Of a DNA stretch of 8,898 bases, positions 1 to 6,147 are shown in pieces. The stretch's first letter is position 1, and each line of letters starts with the position of its first letter. The notes beneath the pieces were generated by a model. That model was not told the DNA's origin. It did not search any database and saw only the letters and a program-made list of their open reading frames with translations. The stretch is taken from the NCBI GenBank assembly GCA_019752915.1, contig JAIELO010000127.1, positions 1 to 8,898 on the forward strand. Reading direction: 5' to 3'. Made by a program: the position numbers and the translations under genes. Source of the stretch: Burkholderiaceae bacterium. GTDB taxonomy: Bacteria > Pseudomonadota > Gammaproteobacteria > Burkholderiales > Burkholderiaceae_D.

Positions 1-343
1 GCTGGCCATCATCCGCGAATTCGGCGGTGACATGAAAGAAACCTATGGCGTGCCAGTGGAAGAAATCCAGGAAGGCATCCGTCACGGCGTTCGCAAGATC
101 AATATCGATACCGACATCCGTCTGGCCATGACGGCAGCAGTACGTCAGTTCATGTTCCAGAACCCGTCGAAATTCGACCCGCGCGACTTCCTCAAGCCAG
201 CCCGTCTGGCTGCCGAGCAAGTGGTGCGTGCCCGCTTCCAGGCCTTCGGCTGCGAAGGTCAGGCCTCGAAAATCAAGGTGATTTCGCTGGAAAAAATGGC
301 GGAACGCTACAAGGCCGGCGAGCTGGCCCAGATTGTGAAGTAA
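1..343 (+). CDS. fba: Fructose-bisphosphate aldolase class II, C-terminal part (5' end outside window)
   Basis: Class II (zinc-dependent) aldolase of glycolysis and gluconeogenesis, which cleaves fructose-1,6-bisphosphate to DHAP and glyceraldehyde-3-phosphate in the cytoplasm. The reading frame is open from base 2 and ends at TAA 341-343, giving 113 visible residues of a family usually about 350 long. The first residues read [20 protein letters not shown]. They are followed by [15 protein letters not shown], where the NIDTD stretch forms part of the phosphate and substrate site in this family. The C-terminal tail with [11 protein letters not shown] and the final [13 protein letters not shown] ending is typical of the Cbb-type (long) class II enzymes of proteobacteria. 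The first internal ATG (base 32) is not the start, because homology continues upstream of it to the window edge. The gene is separated from purC by a terminator, so it probably ends its own transcription unit. Confidence 0.95.
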   Translation, partial: LAIIREFGGDMKETYGVPVEEIQEGIRHGVRKINIDTDIRLAMTAAVRQFMFQNPSKFDPRDFLKPARLAAEQVVRARFQAFGCEGQASKIKVISLEKMAERYKAGELAQIVK

Positions 344-358
344 AATTCTGTTTGGAAC

Positions 359-384
359 GGGTTAATTCCCCTCGGAATTAGCCC
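359..384 (+). other. 11-bp hairpin in the fba 3' UTR
   Basis: An inverted repeat 15 bases after the fba stop: the left arm 359-369 pairs with the right arm 374-384 over 11 bp, with one G-T wobble (362/381) and a 4-base CCTC loop. It is followed by GACTCTCTTG rather than a T run, so alone it is a poor intrinsic terminator. It sits directly upstream of a better terminator at 395-426. A 3'-end stabilising stem or a first termination attempt are both possible. The function is inferred; the pairing is read directly. Confidence 0.6.
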
Positions 385-394
385 GACTCTCTTG

Positions 395-426
395 ACCGGC
401 GGCCCCGCATCACTTCCGCCGGTTTT
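395..426 (+). terminator. Rho-independent terminator after fba
   Basis: A perfect 8-bp GC-rich stem, ACCGGCGG (395-402) with CCGCCGGT (416-423), around a 13-base loop. The stem runs straight into TTTT (423-426) and then CGCTTTTCT. Its position 52 bases after the fba stop and before purC fits termination of fba transcription. The loop is longer than usual, which lowers confidence slightly. Confidence 0.75.
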
Positions 427-453
427 CGCTTTTCTATACCGCTAGTCTATACA
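424..453 (+). promoter_or_regulatory. Tentative promoter of the purC operon
   Basis: After the fba terminator the only plausible -10 elements before purC are TATACC (435-440) and TATACA (448-453), each within a repeated CTATAC. The better one, TATACA, has only a weak -35 candidate (TTTCGC, 424-429) 18 bases upstream. Because a terminator precedes purC, a promoter in this 45-base gap is expected. Its exact position is a guess. If TATACA is used, the transcript would start about 10-12 bases before the purC ATG. No PUR-box-like operator was recognised. Confidence 0.25.
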
Positions 454-471
454 CCCTCCACACGCTCCGCT

Positions 472-1368
472 ATGAACAGCCTCTACACGACCTCCATCAA
501 GTCCCTGCCACTGCTCGGCCACGGCAAAGTCCGCGACAACTACGCCGTTGGCGATGACAAAATCCTCATCGTCACCACCGACCGTCTGTCCGCCTTCGAC
601 GTCGTGATGAACGAGCCGATTCCCGGCAAGGGCATGGTCCTCAACCAGATGAGCGATTTCTGGTTCGAAAAGCTCGGCCACATCGTGCCGAACCACCTGA
701 CTGGCGTGGCGCCGGAATCGGTGGTCGCTGCCGACGAAGTCGAACAGGTCAAAGGCCGTGCCGTAGTCGCCAAGCGTCTCAAGCCGATCATGGTGGAAGC
801 AGTGGTACGCGGTTACATCATCGGTTCGGGCTGGAAAGACTATCAGGCCACCGGCGCCATCTGCGGCATTCAATTGCCCGCCGGTCTGCGTCAGGCGGAA
901 AAACTGCCGCAACCATTGTTTACGCCAGCGGCCAAGGCCGATCTGGGCGAACACGACGAGAACATCAGCTTTGCCGACATGGAAAGCCGCATTGGCGCCG
1001 AACTGGCTGCCAAAATGCGCGACGTCAGCATTGCCCTGTACACGGCTGCTGCCGAGTACGCGGCTACCCGCGGCATCATCATCGCCGACACCAAGTTCGA
1101 ATTCGGTCTTGATGAAAACGGTGTGATGCACCTGATGGACGAAGTGCTGACGGCCGATTCCTCGCGCTTCTGGCCGGCCGATTCGTATGCACCGGACATG
1201 TCGCCACCGTCGTTCGACAAGCAGTTCGTGCGCGACTATCTGGAAACCCTGACCGACTGGGGCAAGACGGCACCGGCGCCAGCGCTGCCAGCGGACGTCA
1301 TCGAAAAAACCCAGGGCAAGTATTTCGAAGCCATCGAGCGCCTGACCGGCCAGAAACTGAAGGTTTAA
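472..1368 (+). CDS. purC: Phosphoribosylaminoimidazole-succinocarboxamide (SAICAR) synthase
   Basis: Catalyses ATP-dependent joining of CAIR with aspartate to give SAICAR in de novo purine synthesis (cytoplasm). The 298-residue product is the longer form found in many beta-proteobacteria and in yeast Ade1, against about 237 residues in E. coli. Family motifs are visible in order: GKVRDNY (18-24), DRLSAFDVV (37-45), [10 protein letters not shown] (52-61), the [21 protein letters not shown] region (104-124), FTPAAKA then GEHDENISF (150-167), [10 protein letters not shown] (203-212) and [13 protein letters not shown] (223-235). ATG 472 is the only in-frame start close to the conserved N-terminus. 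No Shine-Dalgarno sequence is evident before it. The stop lies 1 base before the purE ATG (TAATATG), so purC heads a tightly packed purine operon. Confidence 0.97.
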   Translation: MNSLYTTSIKSLPLLGHGKVRDNYAVGDDKILIVTTDRLSAFDVVMNEPIPGKGMVLNQMSDFWFEKLGHIVPNHLTGVAPESVVAADEVEQVKGRAVVAKRLKPIMVEAVVRGYIIGSGWKDYQATGAICGIQLPAGLRQAEKLPQPLFTPAAKADLGEHDENISFADMESRIGAELAAKMRDVSIALYTAAAEYAATRGIIIADTKFEFGLDENGVMHLMDEVLTADSSRFWPADSYAPDMSPPSFDKQFVRDYLETLTDWGKTAPAPALPADVIEKTQGKYFEAIERLTGQKLKV

Positions 1369-1369
1369 T

Positions 1370-1876
1370 ATGAACGCAGCTACGCAAGCCGCCAAGCCGC
1401 TGGTCGGCGTGATCATGGGCTCGAATTCGGACTGGGACGTGATGCAGCATGCCGTCGCCATCCTCAAGCAGTTCGGCGTCCCGTTCGAAGCGCAAGTGAT
1501 TTCGGCGCACCGCATGCCGGACCAGATGTTTGCCTACGCGGAAACGGCGCGTGCGCGCGGTCTGCGCGCCATCATCGCCGGTGCCGGTGGCGCGGCCCAC
1601 CTGCCGGGCATGGTGGCGGCTAAAACCATCGTGCCGGTGCTGGGTGTGCCTGTGCCATCGAAATATCTGCGCGGTGAAGACTCGCTGCTGTCGATCGTGC
1701 AGATGCCGAAAGGCGTGCCGGTCTCGACGTTCGCCATCGGTGAAGCCGGTGCCGCGAATGCTGCGCTGACGGCGGTGGCTCTGCTGGCCGCTACCGACGA
1801 CGCGCTGGCCGATCAGTTGCTGGCGTTCCGCGCCACGCAAACGGCGGCTGCCGAGGCGATGACCTTGCCCCTTTGA
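1370..1876 (+). CDS. purE: N5-carboxyaminoimidazole ribonucleotide mutase (class I PurE)
   Basis: Converts N5-CAIR, made by PurK, into CAIR, the substrate of PurC; PurE enzymes are octameric in the cytoplasm. The 168-residue length matches the family. The motifs GSNSD (17-21), SAHRMPD (45-51, with the general acid/base His47), [10 protein letters not shown] (71-80) and the [13 protein letters not shown] stretch (108-120) are all intact. A nearby purK supports the class I (mutase) assignment rather than AIR carboxylase. The ATG is 1 base after the purC stop and has a good ribosome site, GAAGG (1359-1363), 6 bases upstream inside the end of purC, so the two genes are probably translationally coupled. 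The C-terminal 15-20 residues are Ala-rich and less conserved. Confidence 0.97.
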   Translation: MNAATQAAKPLVGVIMGSNSDWDVMQHAVAILKQFGVPFEAQVISAHRMPDQMFAYAETARARGLRAIIAGAGGAAHLPGMVAAKTIVPVLGVPVPSKYLRGEDSLLSIVQMPKGVPVSTFAIGEAGAANAALTAVALLAATDDALADQLLAFRATQTAAAEAMTLPL

Positions 1877-1879
1877 TTG

Positions 1880-1918
1880 AACTGGTATCAGTAACAGGTA
1901 TGAATAACTAGTATGAGC
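1880..1918 (+). repeat. Three degenerate 13-bp tandem repeats spanning the purK start
   Basis: Three adjacent 13-base units fill the purE-purK gap: AACTGGTATCAGT (1880-1892), AACAGGTATGAAT (1893-1905) and AACTAGTATGAGC (1906-1918). They agree pairwise at 9-10 of 13 positions. The third carries the purK ATG (1913-1915). The second carries another ATG (1900-1902) that opens a 3-codon mini-ORF, ATG AAT AAC TAG, ending 1 base before the purK start. The repeat units are read directly. An origin by local duplication and any role in translation are inferred. Confidence 0.55.
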
Positions 1919-3130
1919 AATTCTTCATCTTCCCCGCAACAAACTTCCCGTTCGCCGATTCTGCCGGCCGCCCAGCCGGCAGCCTGGCTGGGGGTGATGG
2001 GCGGCGGCCAGCTGGGCCGCATGTTTGCTCAGGCAGCCCAGAGCATGGGCTATCAGGTGGCCGTGCTGGAACCGGCGGCCGCCTGTCCGGCGGGGCAGGT
2101 GGCGCAGCGCCTGATCGAAGCCGGCTACAGCGATGCGGCCGGGCTCGACGCGCTGGCGGCGCAATGTCTGGCCGTCACCACCGAGTTTGAAAACGTGCCG
2201 GCTGATTCGCTGTCGCGGCTGGCCCAGCAAGTGTTTGTGGCACCCAATGCGCATGGCGTGTCGGTGGCGCAGGACCGGATTGCGGAGAAGCGTTTCTTCG
2301 TCGGCTGTGCGGATAAATCCGGCGTGCTGCCGGCACCGCACCAGACCATCGCCAGCGATGCCGATATCGATGCCATTCCCGACGATCTGCTGCCCGGTAT
2401 CCTGAAAACCGTGCGCATGGGTTACGACGGTAAAGGGCAGGTGCGCGTGCGTAGCCGTGAGGATGTGCGTGCCGCGTTTGCCAGTATGAACGGGGTCACC
2501 TGTCTGCTGGAAAAAATGCTGCCGCTGGCCTATGAAGTATCGGTGCTGACGGCACGTGGCGCCGATGGCGAATCGGTGGTGTATCCGATTGCCGAGAACG
2601 TGCACCGTGACGGGATTCTGTTTACCACCACCGTGCCGGGTCCGAATGTGTCGGCCGACACTACCCGCATTGCCCAGCGCGCCGCACAGGCCATCGTGGC
2701 CGAACTCGGTTACGTGGGCGTGCTGTGCATCGAATTCTTTGTGCTCACCGATGGCACGCTGGTGGTCAATGAAATGGCACCGCGTCCGCATAACAGCGGG
2801 CACTACACCATCGACGCCTGCATCACCAGCCAGTTCGCCCAGCAGGTGCGCGCCATGGCCGGTCTGCCGCTGGGCGATGTGCGCCAGCATTCGCCAGCCG
2901 TGATGCTGAATATCCTCGGCGATGTCTGGTTCGAGGGCGACAGCGCGACGCCGCGTGAACCGGCTTGGGATCAGGTGCTGGCACTGCCGGGCGCCTGTCT
3001 GCATCTGTATGGCAAGGATGACCCGCGTCGCGCCCGCAAGATGGGCCATCTGACGCTGGTGGCACCAACCCTGGAGCAGGCCCAGCAGCAGTTGCTGGCG
3101 GCCTGCGCCATTCTGGGAATTCCGGCGTGA
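1913..3130 (+). CDS. purK: 5-(carboxyamino)imidazole ribonucleotide synthase (ATP-grasp)
   Basis: Uses ATP and bicarbonate to carboxylate AIR to N5-CAIR, which PurE then rearranges. The 405-residue protein has the PurK/PurT-type ATP-grasp layout: an N-terminal MGGGQLGRM nucleotide-fold loop (29-37), TEFENVP (90-96), the ATP-binding [13 protein letters not shown] (164-176), the acidic metal-ligand region CIEFFV (272-277) and [18 protein letters not shown] (286-303), then the small C-terminal PurK domain. It is longer than E. coli PurK (355 aa), partly from a Ser/Pro-rich N-terminal extension of about 25 residues before the first beta strand. ATG 1913 is the only usable start: an in-frame stop lies at 1901-1903 and the next Met (residue 29) is inside the core motif. 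The nearest AGG (1896-1898) is 14 bases away, so the ribosome site is poor. The TGA stop overlaps the GTG start of sua5. Confidence 0.96.
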   Translation: MSNSSSSPQQTSRSPILPAAQPAAWLGVMGGGQLGRMFAQAAQSMGYQVAVLEPAAACPAGQVAQRLIEAGYSDAAGLDALAAQCLAVTTEFENVPADSLSRLAQQVFVAPNAHGVSVAQDRIAEKRFFVGCADKSGVLPAPHQTIASDADIDAIPDDLLPGILKTVRMGYDGKGQVRVRSREDVRAAFASMNGVTCLLEKMLPLAYEVSVLTARGADGESVVYPIAENVHRDGILFTTTVPGPNVSADTTRIAQRAAQAIVAELGYVGVLCIEFFVLTDGTLVVNEMAPRPHNSGHYTIDACITSQFAQQVRAMAGLPLGDVRQHSPAVMLNILGDVWFEGDSATPREPAWDQVLALPGACLHLYGKDDPRRARKMGHLTLVAPTLEQAQQQLLAACAILGIPA

Positions 3131-4236
3131 AGTCAGCTTTGAATGCAGGCGCAGGCGGGCATGGCGCGGCCATTGGCGCGGCCGTTGGCGCGGCCGATGC
3201 CGCTGCCATCGCTGACGCTGCCGCCATCCTCGAGCAGGGCGGGCTGGTAGCCTTCCCGACCGAGACGGTGTACGGGCTTGGTGCCGACGCGGAAAACCCT
3301 GCGGCGGTGGCGCGCATCTATCAGGCCAAGGGCCGGCCTAACGATCACCCGGTAATCGTGCACGTCGCGCCCGGCGCCGATCTGTCTTACTGGTGCCAGG
3401 AGATTCCGGCGGCAGCCCAGCAGCTGGTGGCGGCCTTCTGGCCCGGCCCGCTGACGCTGATTCTGCCCCGTGCCCGGCATATTCCTGACGCCGTTTCCGG
3501 TGGTCAGGATACGGTCGGCATCCGTTGCCCCTCGCATCCGGTGGCGATTGCGCTGCTGAGCGCCTTCAAGGGCGGCCAAGGTGGTGTGGCAGCGCCCTCG
3601 GCGAATAAATTCGGTAGCGTCAGTCCGACCACGGCGCAGCATGTGCGTGACGAGTTCGGTCTGGACGCCCATGACGATGGCGCGCGCGATGGCGAGAGCT
3701 GTGATGGTGCTTTGCTGAGCATGGTGCTGGAAGGCGGATCGAGTGCCGTCGGTATCGAATCGACCATCGTCGATCTGTCGCGACTGGCGACCCATGGCCC
3801 GGTGCTGCTGCGTCCCGGCCATATTTCGGCGCAGCAGATTGCCGACGTAATCGGCATGTTGCCGGCTGCTGCCGATCAGGCCGCGCCGCGCGCTTCCGGT
3901 ACGCTGGAATCGCACTATGCTCCGCGCACGCCGGTGACCATGCTGGACACGGCCGCTTTGCCGGCCACGCTGGCGCAGTTGCAGGCGCGCGGCGTGCAGG
4001 TGGCCGTGATCAGCCATAGCCTGCCAGCCTGCGGGCATGCCCAGTGCAGCTTGCCGGCCGAGCCGGCGGCGTATGCGCATGGTCTGTATGCCGCGCTGCG
4101 CGACATGGATCAGCGTGCCTGCGATCTGATTCTGGTGGAAACCCCGCCGCAGGATGCGTTGTGGCTAGGGATTAATGACCGCCTGCGGCGCGCCGTGCAT
4201 GGTTCGTCCGGAGTGCTGGCCAGCCTGCTGAAATAA
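3127..4236 (+). CDS. sua5: L-threonylcarbamoyladenylate synthase, Sua5 type (YrdC plus Sua5 domain)
   Basis: Makes threonylcarbamoyl-AMP from threonine, bicarbonate and ATP, the first step of t6A formation at position 37 of ANN-decoding tRNAs. The YrdC domain shows [12 protein letters not shown] (44-55), [13 protein letters not shown] (68-80), WPGPLTLIL (105-113), APSAN (156-160) and [10 protein letters not shown] (208-217). After LRPGHIS (228-234), the linker with HYAPRTP (263-269) and a C-terminal alpha/beta domain ending in DRLRRA (351-356) mark the long Sua5 form rather than short TsaC. The start is GTG 3127, overlapping the purK stop by 4 bases (GTGA), which suggests translational coupling. 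No other in-frame start fits before the PTETVYG motif. Oddities are an Ala/Gly-rich N-terminus encoded by a 12-bp repeat and an acidic insert around residues 179-198. Co-transcription with pur genes is inferred from spacing. Confidence 0.93.
   Translation: MKSALNAGAGGHGAAIGAAVGAADAAAIADAAAILEQGGLVAFPTETVYGLGADAENPAAVARIYQAKGRPNDHPVIVHVAPGADLSYWCQEIPAAAQQLVAAFWPGPLTLILPRARHIPDAVSGGQDTVGIRCPSHPVAIALLSAFKGGQGGVAAPSANKFGSVSPTTAQHVRDEFGLDAHDDGARDGESCDGALLSMVLEGGSSAVGIESTIVDLSRLATHGPVLLRPGHISAQQIADVIGMLPAAADQAAPRASGTLESHYAPRTPVTMLDTAALPATLAQLQARGVQVAVISHSLPACGHAQCSLPAEPAAYAHGLYAALRDMDQRACDLILVETPPQDALWLGINDRLRRAVHGSSGVLASLLK
3163..3198 (+). repeat. 12-bp in-frame tandem repeat in the sua5 N-terminus
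   Basis: GGCGCGGCC recurs at 3163-3171, 3175-3183 and 3187-3195, each followed by a different triplet (ATT, GTT, GAT), giving three 12-bp units. They are in frame and encode [12 protein letters not shown] at residues 13-24 of Sua5, before the conserved YrdC core begins near residue 35. A 12-bp unit can change copy number without a frameshift. Confidence 0.8.
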
Positions 4237-4241
4237 AGGTG

Positions 4242-4280
4242 CGGCAAGGCCAGATTAGGTCTTGCCGGGCTTGCTTTCCT
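4242..4280 (+). terminator. Possible terminator after the pur-sua5 operon
   Basis: A 10-bp stem formed by 4242-4251 (CGGCAAGGCC) and 4258-4267 (GGTCTTGCCG), with one G-T wobble and a 6-base AGATTA loop, 5 bases after the sua5 stop. The downstream tract GGCTTGCTTTCCT is only moderately T-rich, so termination may be partial, leaving some read-through into the hydrolase gene. Confidence 0.5.
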
Positions 4281-4358
4281 GCTAAGATTCAGATGCTGTC
4301 GGTCAACGTGATTGCCCGGCCATCTGACACTCTGCAGGGCGTCGTCCCTGCATCTTGC

Positions 4359-4363
4359 GAGGA
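4359..4363 (+). promoter_or_regulatory. Ribosome binding site that decides the hydrolase start
   Basis: GAGGA lies 7 bases before ATG 4371. The open frame extends upstream to GTG 4239 and includes ATG 4293, but GTG 4239 would put the post-sua5 hairpin inside the coding region and neither upstream start leads directly into a signal peptide. ATG 4371 has both the ribosome site and an adjacent lipoprotein signal peptide. Confidence 0.75.
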
Positions 4364-4370
4364 CTTGCCC

Positions 4371-5963
4371 ATGTTCCACCAACCCCATCTTTGCCCGCCG
4401 AGTGTCGCCCGGCGCGGTTCTTTTCCTGCCACACTGAGCACTCTCGGCCTGACCATTGTCCTCACCAGCCTACTTGCCGGTTGCGGTGGTGGTACGCCTG
4501 CCAGCTCGAACAGTGGCGGCACTCAGCCGGTTCCGCCGCCGCTCACGCTACGCGGCCAGCCCATCGGTAGCGCCAGCGTGGTGCCGGTTGCCGTGGGCGG
4601 CTTCCGCGTCACCACGGTGGAACCGGCGCAGATGAAGGCGCTGGTGGAGGCCAGTGTCAGCTACGGGAGTGCCGTTACCGGTACGCCCACCTGTGCCGTG
4701 ACCCTGTACACACTGCGTTACCACACGCTCGATGGCCAGGGCGCCGACACCGAAGCCAGCACCGCCATCATGCTGCCATCGGGCAGTCAGCCAGCCTGTC
4801 AGGGCAGCCGCCCGGTGCTACTGTATGCGCATGGCACGTCTGCGTTGAAGAGCAATGACATGGCCGATCTGTCGGGCACCGAAGTGCGCACCGTGGCCGC
4901 CATGTTTGCCGCGCAAGGGTATATCGTGGTGGCGCCCAACTACGCCGGCTATGCCGGTTCCACGCTGGACTATCACCCCTATCTGGACGCCAGCCAGCAG
5001 TCTGCCGACATGATCGATGCGCTGCGCGCAGCCCGCAGCGTGCTGCCCGGGCTGGGCGCCAGTGCCTCGAGCCGTCTGATGGTGAGTGGTTACTCGCAGG
5101 GCGGCTTTGTGGCCATGGCCACCCAGCGCGCCATGCAGCGCGACTACGCCAGCGAATTTACGGTCACGGCCGCTGCGCCGCTGTCCGGCCCGTATGCGCT
5201 GCTGCAGTTCGGCGACGCCATCTTCAACGGTGCGCCCACGCTCGGTTCCAGTGGCTTCCTGCCGATGCTGTTTACGGCTGCCCAGCGTGCCGGTGCCAAT
5301 CTGTACACCAGCCCGACGCAGGTGTATGCAGCGCAGTACGCCAGCGGCATCGAAACCCTGTTGCCCGGTAGCCTGAGTCTGGGCGCGCTGGTCACGGCTG
5401 GCAAGTTGCCCAACGATGTGCTGTTCGCGCAGGATTCGCTGCCGCAGAGCAGCGGCTATAGCCGCTACTTCGGGGCTGACCATTTACTCAGCAGCGCCTA
5501 TCGCGACAGCTATTTGAGCGACCTCAAAGCCCAGCCCTGTAACGCCAGCAATAATGCACCGCTGAATTGTGCGCCGGCGCAGGCGCTACGTCGATGGCTG
5601 TTGAAGAACGATCTGCGCACTTACACCCCGGTGCTGCCGATGCTGCTGTGTGGCGGGAATCAGGATCCGGTCGTGCCGTTTGCCAATACCGATGCGGCGG
5701 TGGCCTATTTCCGGGCCCAGAGTATGGGGGCAGGGCTGCTGGCGGTACTGGATCTGGATGATTCGGCGCTGCTCGGTGATTACCGTACCGTGCGGGCTGA
5801 ATTTGCCGCTGCCAAGCAAGTGTTAAAGCTCTCCATCACCCAGGCCGGAGGCAGTAATGCCGACGCCAATCAGGCGCTGCGGGACAGTTATCACGCCGGT
5901 CTGGTGGCGCCATTCTGTCTGCGCGAAGCGCGCAAGTTCTTCGATGCTGCACCAGCACGGTGA
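4371..5963 (+). CDS. Secreted alpha/beta-hydrolase lipoprotein (putative esterase/lipase)
   Basis: A 530-residue exported serine hydrolase of the alpha/beta fold; the substrate cannot be read from sequence. The N-terminus has a basic stretch (R14-R15), a hydrophobic segment (21-36) and a lipobox LLAGC with Cys38 as lipidation site. The residues after it are Gly, not Asp, which by the Lol rule predicts the outer membrane. Catalytic features are YAHGTSA (152-158, oxyanion region), nucleophile elbow GYSQGG (240-245, Ser242), GGNQDPVVPF (428-437, likely acid Asp432) and a late His508 in DSYHAG. About 120 residues (270-390) between the nucleophile and acid may form a cap. Seven further Cys, of which C108/C143, C390/C400 and C427/C516 could be periplasmic disulfides, suit an exported enzyme. 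It resembles secretory lipase-like hydrolases more than cytosolic esterases, but that comparison is from memory. The gene stands alone between two hairpins. Confidence 0.85.
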   Translation: MFHQPHLCPPSVARRGSFPATLSTLGLTIVLTSLLAGCGGGTPASSNSGGTQPVPPPLTLRGQPIGSASVVPVAVGGFRVTTVEPAQMKALVEASVSYGSAVTGTPTCAVTLYTLRYHTLDGQGADTEASTAIMLPSGSQPACQGSRPVLLYAHGTSALKSNDMADLSGTEVRTVAAMFAAQGYIVVAPNYAGYAGSTLDYHPYLDASQQSADMIDALRAARSVLPGLGASASSRLMVSGYSQGGFVAMATQRAMQRDYASEFTVTAAAPLSGPYALLQFGDAIFNGAPTLGSSGFLPMLFTAAQRAGANLYTSPTQVYAAQYASGIETLLPGSLSLGALVTAGKLPNDVLFAQDSLPQSSGYSRYFGADHLLSSAYRDSYLSDLKAQPCNASNNAPLNCAPAQALRRWLLKNDLRTYTPVLPMLLCGGNQDPVVPFANTDAAVAYFRAQSMGAGLLAVLDLDDSALLGDYRTVRAEFAAAKQVLKLSITQAGGSNADANQALRDSYHAGLVAPFCLREARKFFDAAPAR

Positions 5964-5981
5964 ATGGTGCTAAGCAGCATC

Positions 5982-6021
5982 TGCTCGCCGCCTGACTTGC
6001 GGCGAGCAAGCGTTCTTTTTT
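5982..6021 (+). terminator. Rho-independent terminator after the hydrolase gene
   Basis: A perfect 10-bp stem, TGCTCGCCGC (5982-5991) with GCGGCGAGCA (5999-6008), and a 7-base loop CTGACTT. It is followed after a short AGCG by TTCTTTTTT ending at 6021. It lies 18 bases after the hydrolase stop and separates that gene from the GDSL gene, so the next gene should have its own promoter. Confidence 0.85.
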
Positions 6022-6090
6022 GGGTACAAACGCGCCGGTTTTTCCGTTCATCCCTATACATTGCCCGCTAAGGCTGGCATATTAAAGAGG

Positions 6091-6118
6091 TTGCGAATAG
6101 CACAACCGTTCGTATCAC
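6091..6118 (+). promoter_or_regulatory. Tentative promoter of the GDSL-ompW unit
   Basis: A promoter is expected between the terminator at 6021 and the GDSL start at 6148. The best sigma70-like pair I find is TTGCGA (6091-6096) and TATCAC (6113-6118), 16 bases apart. A stand-alone TATACA (6055-6060) is another -10 candidate without a good -35. Neither is convincing. A weak inverted repeat GGTTG/CAACC (6089-6093 and 6103-6107) overlaps the first candidate. Confidence 0.2.
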
Positions 6119-6147
6119 ACCATAAAAGAATTTTTCTAGGAGACAAC

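Noticed and set aside
434..459. CTATAC repeated 13 bases apart before purC
   Set aside because: Only six bases match and the rest of the units differ; too short to call a repeat and probably chance.
442..1515. A 357-codon minus-strand open frame opposite purC and the start of purE
   Set aside because: A shadow of two conserved purine genes; its composition and the lack of motifs argue against coding.
1925..3049. A 374-codon minus-strand open frame opposite purK
   Set aside because: It is antisense to purK throughout and rich in His, Arg and Gly from complementary codons. There is no recognisable domain and no ribosome site was identified.
3133..4080. A 315-codon minus-strand open frame opposite sua5
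   Set aside because: Arg/His-rich shadow frame without domains, opposite a fully conserved enzyme.
4239..4370. Longer N-terminus for the alpha/beta-hydrolase from GTG 4239 or ATG 4293
   Set aside because: The upstream region includes the post-sua5 hairpin and encodes nothing signal-like. ATG 4371 has GAGGA 7 bases upstream and leads into a lipoprotein signal.
6089..6107. GGTTG/CAACC inverted repeat upstream of the GDSL gene as an operator
   Set aside because: Only five paired bases with interrupted symmetry; no known operator consensus was recognised.
6061..6147. Longer N-terminus for the GDSL protein from TTG 6061
   Set aside because: ATG 6148 has AGGAG at good spacing and directly begins a standard lipoprotein signal peptide; the extension would bury it.
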